Assembly: GCA_021740585.1 (NCBI GenBank)
Contig: JAIOZM010000003.1
Span: 31,052-95,051 of the forward strand
Length of the DNA stretch: 64,000 nt
Origin: Bacteroidales bacterium
GTDB taxonomy: Bacteria; Bacteroidota; Bacteroidia; Bacteroidales; GCA-2748055
Reading direction: 5' to 3'
The notes under the pieces are model-generated. The model saw only the letters and a program-made list of their open reading frames with translations. It ran no database searches and was not told the origin of the DNA. The position numbers and the translations under genes are program-made. This document shows positions 8,652 to 18,588 of this stretch, piece by piece; position 1 is the first letter of the stretch; each line of letters opens with the position of its first letter.

Positions 8652-9032
8652 TTGGAAAAAATTATTCATGAAGGCAGTCCCAAAACTCCGGTAATAAAAG
8701 TTAACGGAGAAAGTGGCAATGTTGAAATTACCGGCAGATCTAATCCAGAGAATTCAAGTGAATTTTATCAACCCTTAATTAACTGGCTGGATGATTATGT
8801 CGCTAATCCTGCGCCCAAAACCACCTTATCTTTAAACTTAGAACACTTCAATACCAGTTCTTCCAAATGCATCCTCGATTTACTTAAACGATTTAAAAGG
8901 CTGGATGAAAATGGTAAAGAATTTGTAATAAACTGGTATTATGAAGACGATGATGAGGAAATGCTGGAGACGGCTGAAATATATGAAGGTATGACAGGCC
9001 TTAAATTCAAAAAGATTCCGGTGCCTGAGTAA
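8652..9032 (+). CDS. SiaC family regulatory phosphoprotein (DUF1987)
   Basis: A 126-residue cytoplasmic protein of the DUF1987 family, whose studied member SiaC of Pseudomonas aeruginosa is phosphorylated on Thr68 by SiaB, dephosphorylated by the PP2C phosphatase SiaA, and controls the diguanylate cyclase SiaD. Here the conserved FNTSSSK segment places a threonine exactly at residue 68. Other family marks are the N-terminal TPVIKVN strand, EISGR-like VEITGRS, and the acidic EDDDEEMLE loop. The start is TTG; no ATG fits before the conserved N-terminus. It converges with the SpoIIE phosphatase gene at 9105. No SiaB or GGDEF gene is seen in the window, so the output here is unknown. Confidence 0.85.
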   Translation: MEKIIHEGSPKTPVIKVNGESGNVEITGRSNPENSSEFYQPLINWLDDYVANPAPKTTLSLNLEHFNTSSSKCILDLLKRFKRLDENGKEFVINWYYEDDDEEMLETAEIYEGMTGLKFKKIPVPE

Positions 9033-9104
9033 TTAACTTCCCGTTTTTGCCTTTATGCCTATAAAAGATGAATATATCTGGAAATTGTTCTTTTAAGGGG
9101 ATTA

Positions 9105-11741
9105 TTAAATTCTGATTCCAAATACACAAATATCATCTACTTGTTCATAACCTTCCATCCATTCATCTAATGTCTTTGTCATTATCTCATTTTGCATTTT
9201 CAGGGACTTATCGGCATTGTTTAAGATTAGTCTTTTAAAAGGTTTGTACATAAATTTCTTTCCTTTGCTGCCACCAAACTGATCAGCATAACCATCTGAA
9301 AAAAGATAAAAAATATCTCCTTTATATATGGGGAAGTTATGAGTTACAAACTTATCCATGCGGTCGAAATGTGCAATTGGCATTTTGTCGGCAGGAATAT
9401 CATATAGCTTATAATTTCTATTCTTTTCCGTCTCAAATACGCGCATTATATCTATTGCAGGTGCTTCAAGATCAGATTTCCTCACTAAGTATAGCGAATT
9501 ATAAGCTCCGGCATACTCAATAGTCTGTTCTTCATGATTAATCGAAATCAGGGCCATGTCCATACCGTCTCTTTGCTCACCGGAAATGCCCTTTTGCCCT
9601 AAAGCATTTATAATCTCCTTTCGTAAGCGACGCAGAATTACTCCAGGATGGGTAAGATATTCTTTAAGGATAATCTCCTTCAAAAGCGACATGCCAAGTA
9701 TACTCATAAATGCTCCGGGTACGCCATGACCGGTAGAGTCGGCAACTACAATAAGAGTTCTTCCTTCCAGATGTCCAACCCAGTAAAAATCGCCGGATAC
9801 TATGTCACGTGGACGAAAAAGCAGAGAATGTTCCGCAATTTTATCGTCCAGAATAGTAAGATCCGAAAAAGAGGCTGCCTGAATCCTTTTGGCATATTCA
9901 ATGCTCTTCATTAATTCATTATTGTACTCCTCAATCTCTTCTTTCTGATCAAAAACCAGATTTCTCTGGGCTTCAATTTCATCTCTTTGTGAAATAATCT
10001 CTTCATTCTGCTGTTCCAGAAAAACATTTTTTTCTTCTATCTCCACCTTTCTTTTTGCAAGTAAAAGATTCTTTTTTCGGGTAACAATTAAACTCCATAA
10101 AATCAGGATAGCCACAATCAGCATTAATCCTATTATCCATTTAAGTGCTTTTTTTGCTGTTTCCTGTCTTTCAGCCTCCAGTTCTGCCAGCCTTTGTTGC
10201 TGTTCAAGGTTTTTGTTTTCTTGTGTCAGCTCTTTTTGTTTTTGCTCCTCCTGAGCCAGCTGCATATGTGTAATCTTTTGTTCCTGCTCCAAAATCATAT
10301 TTTCCCTTTCACGTTTTTCCACCAGATTTTTCTGCTGCGAAATTACAAGGGATTGCCTTAATTTTTCCTGTTCCAAAAGCTGAAGGTCGCTTTCGTTTTG
10401 AAGCAGATTTCTGGCTTGTTCCTCTTTTTCCAGTTTCAAATTGAGCTGTTCTATAGCCAGTTCTTTTACTTTTTCTTCCTTAATACGAAGTTGCAGATCG
10501 TTCTCAGACTTTTCCAGCAGTGCCCTTTTTGCTGACTGAGCTTGTTCATGCATTTTTTTTGACATTTCTATTGAGTCACGGATATTCAGATAACTCTCGT
10601 AATATTCAAGAGCATTTTCAGGGTCATTCCCTGCTTTAAGTATCAGGGAATAAGTGTGATAGGAATCTCTTAGTAAATAGGGGTCGTTTGCATTCTCTGC
10701 AGATGTGATAGAATTTTTACTGAAAACGCCTGCATTGTAAAGATCACCTTCATTAAAATATATAAGTGCCACAATGTTTTCTATTCTCGATTTTTCTGCC
10801 GAATATTCAGTCTCTTTTAAATTGTTTATAGCTTTTCTTAGCAGATCTTTGGCTTTTTCCAAATTACCCATATTTTGAAAACATATCCCGGTATTTGCCA
10901 GCATAAGTACTTGTCCCCTCAGATCGGTCCCTGCCATTGTTGCATTATTGTAAGCCTTGATATAAAATTCAGATGCTTCTTCAAAATTTCCGTTTAAGGT
11001 CAGGTAATAGGCAATATTATTCTGAATGGCAGAAATTTCTGAAAAGTTTTCTCCCTCTTTTGAATTCTCAAGTAATTGTTTGCTATAGTGCACGCAGGAG
11101 TCATAATCGGGAATACTTCTGAATGATTGGATGAGGTAAATTAGCGCGGGGGAATTATCCTTGCCCGATTCACCAAGACTACTATTTAATTTTTTGAAGT
11201 AAAGAATTGCTGTATCCACCTCATGACTCATCAGACTTGCTATCCCAATTTTTTCATACATAAATTGTCTCCTTTGGGGATCATCCTTCCCAAGTAAAGC
11301 AAGAGCCTTTTTATAATACGCAGCTTCTTTATCAAACAAGCCTTCCCGATTATAACAAATAGCTATTCTTGAATAAATAAGTTTTAGCTTCGCTTGCTCA
11401 GATAAATACTCAAAAGCTCCTGCTGACCTTAAATAATATGGTAAGGCCTGAGCAAAATTGTCCTCAGCAAAATAATTATTAGCCATTATCTCCAGAATAG
11501 TTGGTTCAGCTTGTGCATAAGCTGTTTTCATGGCAACCTGCAAAGCTTCTTCAGCCTTTTTTTGCGATTCATAACCTCGGCCCTCTTTCGAAAGTTGCTC
11601 AGCCTCATCAATAAGGAGGTAAAGGGACAGGGAATCGCTCATGGATTTTTCCGATGTCTGAGCCAAAATAACTCCCGTTAAACTATTGAATAACAATAGT
11701 CTGAGTAAAAAAATTGAAAATATGATTTTATTGACCTGCAT
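9105..11741 (-). CDS. TPR-containing SpoIIE/PP2C-type serine phosphatase with membrane anchor
   Basis: An 878-residue membrane sensor-like phosphatase. Order of parts: signal peptide (about 1-28), tetratricopeptide repeats (about 35-400), a long Gln/Glu/Lys-rich coiled coil (about 400-530), one membrane helix (about 534-555), a second coiled coil (about 565-620), and a SpoIIE-type PP2C domain (about 635-878). The metal-binding signatures SGDFYW and VADSTGHGVPGA are intact, so the phosphatase is predicted active. The TPR part would be periplasmic and the catalytic part cytoplasmic. It is 11 bp downstream of a TonB-dependent receptor gene, so co-transcribed. The facing SiaC-like gene suggests that protein as a substrate, by analogy to SiaA; this is inference. 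Confidence 0.9.
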   Translation of the reverse strand: MQVNKIIFSIFLLRLLLFNSLTGVILAQTSEKSMSDSLSLYLLIDEAEQLSKEGRGYESQKKAEEALQVAMKTAYAQAEPTILEIMANNYFAEDNFAQALPYYLRSAGAFEYLSEQAKLKLIYSRIAICYNREGLFDKEAAYYKKALALLGKDDPQRRQFMYEKIGIASLMSHEVDTAILYFKKLNSSLGESGKDNSPALIYLIQSFRSIPDYDSCVHYSKQLLENSKEGENFSEISAIQNNIAYYLTLNGNFEEASEFYIKAYNNATMAGTDLRGQVLMLANTGICFQNMGNLEKAKDLLRKAINNLKETEYSAEKSRIENIVALIYFNEGDLYNAGVFSKNSITSAENANDPYLLRDSYHTYSLILKAGNDPENALEYYESYLNIRDSIEMSKKMHEQAQSAKRALLEKSENDLQLRIKEEKVKELAIEQLNLKLEKEEQARNLLQNESDLQLLEQEKLRQSLVISQQKNLVEKRERENMILEQEQKITHMQLAQEEQKQKELTQENKNLEQQQRLAELEAERQETAKKALKWIIGLMLIVAILILWSLIVTRKKNLLLAKRKVEIEEKNVFLEQQNEEIISQRDEIEAQRNLVFDQKEEIEEYNNELMKSIEYAKRIQAASFSDLTILDDKIAEHSLLFRPRDIVSGDFYWVGHLEGRTLIVVADSTGHGVPGAFMSILGMSLLKEIILKEYLTHPGVILRRLRKEIINALGQKGISGEQRDGMDMALISINHEEQTIEYAGAYNSLYLVRKSDLEAPAIDIMRVFETEKNRNYKLYDIPADKMPIAHFDRMDKFVTHNFPIYKGDIFYLFSDGYADQFGGSKGKKFMYKPFKRLILNNADKSLKMQNEIMTKTLDEWMEGYEQVDDICVFGIRI

Positions 11742-11752
11742 ACTCCGGATTC

Positions 11753-14101
11753 TTAATTTAACCGATAGGAAAGTCCAAAGCTTATATTCCGTCTCGACTG
11801 TGGATTATAAACCAGATTCTCATCAATAAAAGTGGCGTTCAGACTCCCGTATTTTTCATCGAAAAGATTATTCGCTTTTAAGAAAATATTAAGATTTTGA
11901 CTCAGATTATAACTTGCCATAAAATTCATTGCATAATAACCGTCGGTTTCATTAAATAACTCATCGTACAATCCTTCAAAAGGTATGAGTACTCTTAACC
12001 ATTTACTCATCCAGTGACTTTCAATATAAATATATAAGTTCTCAGCAGGTTCCATCGATATTTTAAGTTTACCCATATGTCTGGGAGTAAGGTTAAAATA
12101 TTCTGCAACAATTTCTCTTACATTGGGCATTCTGTCCTGCCGTTCCTGAAAGATGAGGCTAAGTTCAACATCCATGTTAATAGATTTAACCAAATTATCG
12201 ATACGAAAAGTAGTCTGACTCCCAAACATATTTGATATAGCCTTTGTGTTATTCACCCATGTTCTAACCGAATCGTTTATAGCATTTTCTAAAGCAAATT
12301 CGTTAATACTTTTTGTTTCTGAAATTATGTGATCGCGTATCTGATATAGAAACAAAGTCTGATAAAGTGTTACTCTTTTTAAGATGGTGGTATTCAACCC
12401 TAACTCTAAGGTGTTGAAATTCTCCGGTCTTAGGTTAGGGTTTGGGACGACCATGTAATTAACAGCATCCGGCCCCGTCTTATATGCGAGAGACTGGTAT
12501 GCGATAGAGGCAGGTGGAGCCTTGTATGATGTTCCGGTTGATATCCGCCATGAGGTTCTGGCATTTGTTTTATGGAGGATGGCAATATGAGGACTGAAGT
12601 TATTTCCATACAGGGTATTCATATCGTATCTCAGACTTGTTAATACCCGGTATCTTTTATAGGTGTAATAAGATTGAAGAAATCCTGAGCTGTTACTGTA
12701 AACAATAGGATTTATTCCAAATTCGTCATATCCTTGAGCAATGCCTGAAACTTTTTCGCTAAAACCTGAATAGGATGATTTATTAAAAGGTGCCGACAGA
12801 AAATTTGTTACAGGCAGGTTGCCGGATTGATTGTATGAAAATCCCGCAACCAATTCCAGATCAGGTAATAAGCTACCTGAAAAGGATTGTTCGAACATCA
12901 TATCATTTGAAGCAGAATAGCGGTAAACATCTTCCATTTCAGGGATAAAAGTGAGTCCCTGACTCGAATTATTGTCCATTTTATAAACCAAATAGGAGAA
13001 CAATGAGTTTGAAGAGAATCTTAAAAATTCCTTCTTATAGCTCAAACTGGTTTTCTCAATACGATCGCCCCAGTAATTTTGCGGATTATTATATTTATAA
13101 AATGCAGGTGAAAGGCCTAATGAACTATGGGTTCTGCGGTACATATTGTCGTAAGATAAGCTTACTCCCCTGAAATTAAACAACATTCCCATCATGTGAG
13201 AGGATGTTCCAAGATCTTGCATTTCAGGACGTTTAAAATCTCCTTCATAATTCTCCCCATAATTTTCGCGTATAAAATCATCTGGATCAATTCCTTTAAT
13301 AACCAATAAATCTTCCGTTACTACCAAAGGATCATATTCTGCTCCGCCAATGGTAAATTTTTCCCCACGTGCCTGATAATAATTTAAAGGATTATAAACA
13401 TCTTCATCTTCATATTGAACATTTAAATTTGTTAGCTCAGATTTACTGCCGTAAAAACTATATTGAAGAATATTATTATTTTTCCCGCCTTTTCCACCAA
13501 TAAAAAAATTAATATTATCGTATCCACCTTCACCCAATCCAATATCACCACGAACAAAAGTTCCCTTGTCTGCTTCTTTGGTGATAATATTTATCACACC
13601 CGAAACCGCATCGGCTCCGTAAATGGCAGAAGCATTACCATAAATAACCTCTATCTTTTCTGCCTGCCTGATGGGCAGCTGTGAGCCAATGGGCATTCCT
13701 GAAACAACACTTGGTTTTACTGGAATACCGTTTATTAATATTTTAGTGTATAAATTTCCGGTAAGACCCCAAATCTGGAAACTTTCTCCCAATTCGCCGC
13801 TTCCGGGCTGGGAAGTTTGGATTCCCGGTAAGGAATTTAAAACATCGGTAAGTGTATTATACTGATTTTTAAGTATTTCATCGTGGCTTATTACATAGAT
13901 TGAAAAAGGAAGTTCGTCGGAGTTTTTAGAGATTCTTCCTGTGGAAACCATTTTTTTTAAGCTGGAATCGGGCTCGAAATTTAAGTCGGTTGCACCTAAA
14001 GTCTCGATACCAATCAGGCTTTGAAGACTGTCTGTCTGAGCATACGTTAAGCCGGGAACCGCAAAAACCAAAAATAATATTATTAACCGCTTGTAATTCA
14101 T
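11753..14101 (-). CDS. TonB-dependent outer-membrane receptor
   Basis: A 782-residue receptor with signal peptide (about 1-21, ending TYAQ), a plug domain (about 60-175, with TDVLNSLPGIQTSQPG and YGADAVSGVINIIT) and a 22-strand-type barrel ending NISFGLSYRLN. There is no N-terminal carboxypeptidase-regulatory-like domain, unlike the receptor at 14310. It belongs to the siderophore/cobalamin-type group by plug sequence rather than the SusC group, and no SusD is adjacent. The ligand is not identifiable. It lies first in an operon with the TPR-SpoIIE phosphatase, an unusual pairing. Confidence 0.9.
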   Translation of the reverse strand: MNYKRLIILFLVFAVPGLTYAQTDSLQSLIGIETLGATDLNFEPDSSLKKMVSTGRISKNSDELPFSIYVISHDEILKNQYNTLTDVLNSLPGIQTSQPGSGELGESFQIWGLTGNLYTKILINGIPVKPSVVSGMPIGSQLPIRQAEKIEVIYGNASAIYGADAVSGVINIITKEADKGTFVRGDIGLGEGGYDNINFFIGGKGGKNNNILQYSFYGSKSELTNLNVQYEDEDVYNPLNYYQARGEKFTIGGAEYDPLVVTEDLLVIKGIDPDDFIRENYGENYEGDFKRPEMQDLGTSSHMMGMLFNFRGVSLSYDNMYRRTHSSLGLSPAFYKYNNPQNYWGDRIEKTSLSYKKEFLRFSSNSLFSYLVYKMDNNSSQGLTFIPEMEDVYRYSASNDMMFEQSFSGSLLPDLELVAGFSYNQSGNLPVTNFLSAPFNKSSYSGFSEKVSGIAQGYDEFGINPIVYSNSSGFLQSYYTYKRYRVLTSLRYDMNTLYGNNFSPHIAILHKTNARTSWRISTGTSYKAPPASIAYQSLAYKTGPDAVNYMVVPNPNLRPENFNTLELGLNTTILKRVTLYQTLFLYQIRDHIISETKSINEFALENAINDSVRTWVNNTKAISNMFGSQTTFRIDNLVKSINMDVELSLIFQERQDRMPNVREIVAEYFNLTPRHMGKLKISMEPAENLYIYIESHWMSKWLRVLIPFEGLYDELFNETDGYYAMNFMASYNLSQNLNIFLKANNLFDEKYGSLNATFIDENLVYNPQSRRNISFGLSYRLN

Positions 14102-14309
14102 TATTTTTTATTCATGATCAAAGATATGAAAAGAATTGCTTTAAAATGAAATGGTTCTTAGGGTATGGCGCAATCTGCCAAGGAAAATGAATAAAATTTT
14201 AAATATATTGAACTGATGCAATCAAAATTAATTTGTGAATCTGTGGCTATTATTTTAATCTTATTTCTCAATTTTCATCAACAATAAAAAAAATAGTATT
14301 TCCCTTATT

Positions 14310-16556
14310 TCAAAATATACCACTTAATCGTAAACTAATGTTTCTATGCGGCAAAACGTCCCCGGGCCTTCCCATATATTCGGTGTTGAAAAGATTCTTA
14401 ACAGCAAGCGAGACTTTCCATTGCTCCGATTTTCTGAATCCAAGAACTAAATCACTAAGAAAGTATCCTTTGTTATTCACTAACCAATAATCGTAAAATC
14501 CTGGCATAATATCTTCACGGGTAAGTTCACCCAGAAAAACCTTGTCGATTTTCATGATTTTGGATTTCGCATAAAGATTTAGTCCCATATCAAATTTTCC
14601 CAGCCTGATAATCCACTCCAGATTTGCAGAATGTTTTCGTCTGTACTTTAAAAATTCTGTTTCCGAATCGTCCTTCTTATATTCAACAGGATACATAAAC
14701 ATATATCCCCCTCTGAAACTATTAGTGAACATGCCTATAGACTGGTTCAACTGGAATTCGAACTCTGTTCCGTAAACTCTGGAGTTCTCACTATTCCAGG
14801 CTTGAAAACCAAGGTCGTAGCTATCTGAAACCGGATCATAGTATTGACCAAAAACATACTCAATCATATTCTTATTTTGGGAATAGAAAGCTGCCAGATC
14901 AATCATCCCGTTTAGACTTCCAATCATCAGGCCTTGTTTTATGCCTATTTCAGAATTCCATCCCGATTCAGGTTGAATATCCGGATTTGGGTAGATTTTT
15001 ACGGTGCCCAGCCTTGTTGAAGCAAACTTTTCAGCAATGGATGGATACCGGTAACCTTGTCCGAATGAAGCACGCAGGAAAGTGTAACCGGCCAGTTTGT
15101 AGTTAATCCCCGTACGGAAAATAGGGACTAATTCATCGGGATTTCCATCCTGAATATTTTGTTCCAGACGCACTCCGGCTACCAGTTTCACATTTTTTTT
15201 AACTTCCATGTCGAATTGAGAAAAACCCGCCAAATTCAGGGTCTGATGATCCCCATAGAAATTTGATAAAACTTCGCTGTAATTCTCAGAGAAACCAATA
15301 TTCATAGTCGCAAAATGGGAGAGTTTGTGTTGTAGTTGGTACTCAGTATAATAAGTAATGGCATCGCTATTGGTTTGTTCATCATCGGGAAACCTGTTTG
15401 AAGTTGCCTGAAGGCGCATGCGCAGATCATGATTGGTATTTTTGTTCCTTCGGAAGCTAATAAAAGGATCGATGGCATAGAAAGTTCCATTTAACTTTGT
15501 GGCAGTAGATTCACTATGCTTTAATGCCCCGGTTATGGCATTTTCCCATAATACAAAATCGATTTTCTGCGTCATGCCAGAGTTCAGATTCAGACCATAT
15601 TTGAGACCTTCAAGTTTTTCACTTTTATGTGACAATCTGAGGCTAAATCGGCCCAGTTTTTCGTCATTTAACTTTCGGTATCCATTATCAAAAGCAAAGG
15701 TGGCGGCTATTCCCAAATCGGTGTTCCCAAACTTCTGCAAATGAGAAAGTGATGCATTGGTGAAAACTCTGGGGGTATCCCACCATTTCCAATCTTTGTT
15801 GGAAGGCTGATCAAAAAATCCGCTTTCGACAAAGAATTTTGTTCTGGGTTCGATTCCTGCTTCAGCTGTTCTGAAATTAATTACCCCATTCAGAGCGGAA
15901 GATCCATATAAAACAGAGGATGCTCCCTTAATGATTTCTATTTGTGATAAATTTTCGAGAGGTAAAAACTGCCATTTTATATTGCCTGCATCAGCAGCAA
16001 TAACCGGTAAACCATCAATGAGCGCCATTACCCTGCTGCCGGCTCCATAGCTGAATCCACTGCCGCCCCTGATCGATGCCTGCCCGTCAAGAACTTCAAT
16101 TCCGGGAGTTTTAGCTATCAACTCCTGAGGATCAGAAATATGATTATTTCCCGGGGAATACGCTTTAATAAGTGTCATGGAAACTGTAAGGTCAGACAAT
16201 TTCTGTTCTACTTTATTAGCGCTTATAACGATCTGATCAATTTCATTTACCGCCGGAATTAGTCCGATGTTTAATTGAATTGTGTCGCCCGAATTAAGAT
16301 TCAGATGTTTAACTTCTGATACATAACCCACATACTGGAATGTAAGGTTTAACAGGGAGGGACTCAGGTTTATACTATAGTTTCCCTTAGTATCGCTAAT
16401 GGAACCCTGGTTTCTGCCATAAATAATGTTTGCGCCTACCAGAGGCGTTTTGTTTTCCGCATCAAAGACTCTTCCGTAAATAAATACTGAATTATCCTGA
16501 GCACTGGCATTAAGAAAGATAAGTACTAAAAATAATGTCAGAATGGACCGCATCAT
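14310..16556 (-). CDS. TonB-dependent receptor with CarboxypepD_reg-like domain
   Basis: A 748-residue outer-membrane receptor. A signal peptide (about 1-19) is followed by a carboxypeptidase-regulatory-like beta-sandwich (about 24-110, with YGRVFDAENKTPLVGANI), a plug (about 120-230, with GGSGFSYGAGSRVMALIDG and VLYGSSALNGVINFRT), and a barrel ending in a short terminal strand. Its start overlaps the stop of the upstream lipoprotein gene by 4 bp, indicating coupled translation. Such small lipoprotein/receptor pairs often serve uptake of metals or haem, but the ligand is not shown by the sequence. Confidence 0.9.
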   Translation of the reverse strand: MMRSILTLFLVLIFLNASAQDNSVFIYGRVFDAENKTPLVGANIIYGRNQGSISDTKGNYSINLSPSLLNLTFQYVGYVSEVKHLNLNSGDTIQLNIGLIPAVNEIDQIVISANKVEQKLSDLTVSMTLIKAYSPGNNHISDPQELIAKTPGIEVLDGQASIRGGSGFSYGAGSRVMALIDGLPVIAADAGNIKWQFLPLENLSQIEIIKGASSVLYGSSALNGVINFRTAEAGIEPRTKFFVESGFFDQPSNKDWKWWDTPRVFTNASLSHLQKFGNTDLGIAATFAFDNGYRKLNDEKLGRFSLRLSHKSEKLEGLKYGLNLNSGMTQKIDFVLWENAITGALKHSESTATKLNGTFYAIDPFISFRRNKNTNHDLRMRLQATSNRFPDDEQTNSDAITYYTEYQLQHKLSHFATMNIGFSENYSEVLSNFYGDHQTLNLAGFSQFDMEVKKNVKLVAGVRLEQNIQDGNPDELVPIFRTGINYKLAGYTFLRASFGQGYRYPSIAEKFASTRLGTVKIYPNPDIQPESGWNSEIGIKQGLMIGSLNGMIDLAAFYSQNKNMIEYVFGQYYDPVSDSYDLGFQAWNSENSRVYGTEFEFQLNQSIGMFTNSFRGGYMFMYPVEYKKDDSETEFLKYRRKHSANLEWIIRLGKFDMGLNLYAKSKIMKIDKVFLGELTREDIMPGFYDYWLVNNKGYFLSDLVLGFRKSEQWKVSLAVKNLFNTEYMGRPGDVLPHRNISLRLSGIF

Positions 16557-16963
16557 TTTGGTTTAAAAGTCATACGTATATCTGTCGGATTCTCCGGGTC
16601 TGAAAAATTCGGAAAAGATGTAGTAACTTTTAGCGATGTTTTTGTCAGCTCCTCAATATTAGTGGTGAGTGGCATTATAAGAGAGTCGGATGCCAAAACT
16701 ACTTTGGTTTCGTCATAAGCAAAATGCCAGGTGCCAACATAGCCGCCAAATGTACCTGAACCGTCTTTATTGAATATAACTTCTCCCTTGAATTTTTCAA
16801 GCATCTGACCGGGACCGCTTGCATCGACACCGTTTGCGAGAAGGGTATCGGAAAACCAACTGATAGAAGTAAGTAGAGTAAATCTTTCAGATTCTTCGTC
16901 CTTTTTGCATGAAAAGGCAATGAAAACGGCTATTATAAGTGCTGATACAATAAATTTCTTCAT
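16553..16963 (-). CDS. Small lipoprotein, lipocalin-like
   Basis: A 136-residue lipoprotein with lipobox ending at Cys19 (AFSC). The mature part is short, rich in beta-strand pattern, with GSGTFGGYVGTWHF and a closing RMTFKPK strand; this resembles lipocalin-like extracellular lipoproteins of Bacteroidota, though no decisive motif is present. The stop overlaps the following TonB-receptor start by 4 bp, so the two are probably one functional unit at the outer membrane. Confidence 0.7.
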   Translation of the reverse strand: MKKFIVSALIIAVFIAFSCKKDEESERFTLLTSISWFSDTLLANGVDASGPGQMLEKFKGEVIFNKDGSGTFGGYVGTWHFAYDETKVVLASDSLIMPLTTNIEELTKTSLKVTTSFPNFSDPENPTDIRMTFKPK

Positions 16964-17438
16964 AATTGGAGCCTTAAAATATTTGTATTTGTTTTGGGTA
17001 AAGATAAAGTATAATATTGAAATGTTATAATTCTTGTAGGCTAATGTGTGGCAGGAGTGGTTGGCGATAGCAATCGGGTGTGGTAGTGTGGGTTAGCTTT
17101 TTGAACACCATTTTTAATCATGATGAAGTTGAATGGGAAGGACAGCACTATTTTTTTCAAAATTAAAGGCTTGTTTTGAAAGGAGAATTATACGGTTTAA
17201 TTCCCCAGATTTGGTTCACGATAAAATAAATCGACAATAGTCGACAATAAAGAATGCAAATATCTTATATATTGCTAACTATATCGATAATTTTCTGTTC
17301 GCAATCTTATTTTTTTTTATGTACTTTGAAAAAATAAAAAATTGGTGGAACTTTCTATGTAGATCTTAGTGCAAAGAGAGGTTTTAACTGATAATTAGAA
17401 TTTAATTAAAGCAAAATATTTTCAAAAACTATACTATT
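16964..17438. other. Intergenic region between divergent lipoprotein genes
   Basis: 475 bp with no supported gene. It separates two divergently transcribed lipoprotein genes and should hold both promoters. On the minus strand TAATTTTG at 17158-17165 fits TAnnTTTG but lies almost 200 bp from the gene. A short direct repeat, tcgacaata, occurs around 17232-17250. Nothing else stands out. Confidence 0.5.
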
Positions 17439-17807
17439 ATGACAAAGCGATTAATGTTTGTTTTAGCCATTTTTTTCAGTTTAAGTATTATTTCCTGTGA
17501 AAAACATGTGATTGAATATCCTGAAATTGATGAAACAATTCCGATTGATTTTACCACTGAAATAATACCTATTTTTACCGATGCTTGTGTATCATGTCAT
17601 TCAGGGGGTATAGCACCTAATTTATCTGTAGGAAATGCCTATAATAGTTTAATTGATGGGGAATACGTAAATATTGAAGTACCCGAATCAAGCGAGTTAT
17701 ACACTAAGCTTTTGCCAGGAACCAGTCATGATGGAAGAATCACGGAACCAAATCTTGAGAAAATTCTTGTATGGATCAAGCAGGGTGCTAAGGAAAATAT
17801 TGACTAA
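17439..17807 (+). CDS. Small c-type cytochrome-like lipoprotein
   Basis: A 122-residue lipoprotein with lipid attachment at Cys20 (SIISC) and a single haem-binding motif Cys50-Val-Ser-Cys53-His54. The layout (short acidic linker, FTTEIIPIF, CxxCH, then a C-terminal ILVWIKQGA helix) matches small cytochrome-c-like lipoproteins of Bacteroidota. No methionine occurs after the CxxCH, so the sixth iron ligand is not the usual Met; His97 in LPGTSHDGR is the best candidate. It is a stand-alone gene with no oxidase or reductase beside it, so its redox partner is unknown. Confidence 0.75.
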   Translation: MTKRLMFVLAIFFSLSIISCEKHVIEYPEIDETIPIDFTTEIIPIFTDACVSCHSGGIAPNLSVGNAYNSLIDGEYVNIEVPESSELYTKLLPGTSHDGRITEPNLEKILVWIKQGAKENID

Positions 17808-17860
17808 TTTTTACTTAGGGATTAAGGAAATACCTGTTTTTTTGGATATTACTTATTTTA

Positions 17861-18520
17861 CTACCCCATCATTTCCATCATTGTCTTGACAACATTCTCA
17901 GCGCCTTCACCAATTTGCGCGATCGTAGCATCGAGCATATAGCATGGGGTTGTAACCACTTTGTAGTCAGGGTCTGCCACTACTTCCCCATGTGAAGTAT
18001 ATGTATGTTTGGCACCGGCTTTCTTAATTCCTTCAGCAGTAGACTGATCCGATCCTATAGTAAGATTTACTCCTTTCAGAACTTTTGCTATCAGAACGGG
18101 AGAAATGCAAAGAGCTCCTATGGGAATTTTTTTCCCGTGTGCTGAGCTTATTGCTTTCTTTACTTCCGGAATAACATCTCCGTCAGGTCCCTTAAAGGCC
18201 CAGTCTGATAAGTTTTTAGCTGCCCCGAATCCTCCCGGGAATAAAAGTCCGTCGAACTCAACAGCATCAAATTCACTTAAACTTTTTATTTTGCCTCTTG
18301 CAATTCGGGCCGACTCAATCAGTACATTGCGGGTTTCGTTCATTTCTTCACCCGTTAAGTGATTGATAACATGATGTTGATTAATGTCGGGGGCAAAAAT
18401 TTCATATTCACATCCAAGTTTTGAAATGGCGTATAAACTGAGGGTTGCTTCATGAATTTCAGCACCATCATAAACGCCGCAACCTGATAAAACAACAGCA
18501 ATTTTTTTTGTTTTAGCCAT
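17861..18520 (-). CDS. elbB: ElbB-like isoprenoid biosynthesis glyoxalase (DJ-1/PfpI fold)
   Basis: A 219-residue DJ-1/PfpI-superfamily protein matching ElbB in length and along its whole course: VVLSGCGVYDGAEIHEA at the N-terminus, LLFPGGFGAAKNLSDWA in the middle, and the nucleophile-elbow Cys138 in GALCISP. ElbB has glyoxalase-type activity in E. coli; its link to isoprenoid synthesis is historical. It is a single gene, with no partner in an operon. Confidence 0.88.
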   Translation of the reverse strand: MAKTKKIAVVLSGCGVYDGAEIHEATLSLYAISKLGCEYEIFAPDINQHHVINHLTGEEMNETRNVLIESARIARGKIKSLSEFDAVEFDGLLFPGGFGAAKNLSDWAFKGPDGDVIPEVKKAISSAHGKKIPIGALCISPVLIAKVLKGVNLTIGSDQSTAEGIKKAGAKHTYTSHGEVVADPDYKVVTTPCYMLDATIAQIGEGAENVVKTMMEMMG

Positions 18521-18588
18521 GATTCTTTATATTTTGGTTCAATATCAGCAAATTAAGAAAAAAAAAGAAAATCAGCTAAATATTTTAT

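Noticed and set aside
13463..13865. Two plus-strand frames (73 and 64 codons) within the TonB receptor gene
   Set aside because: Antisense shadows of a conserved plug domain.
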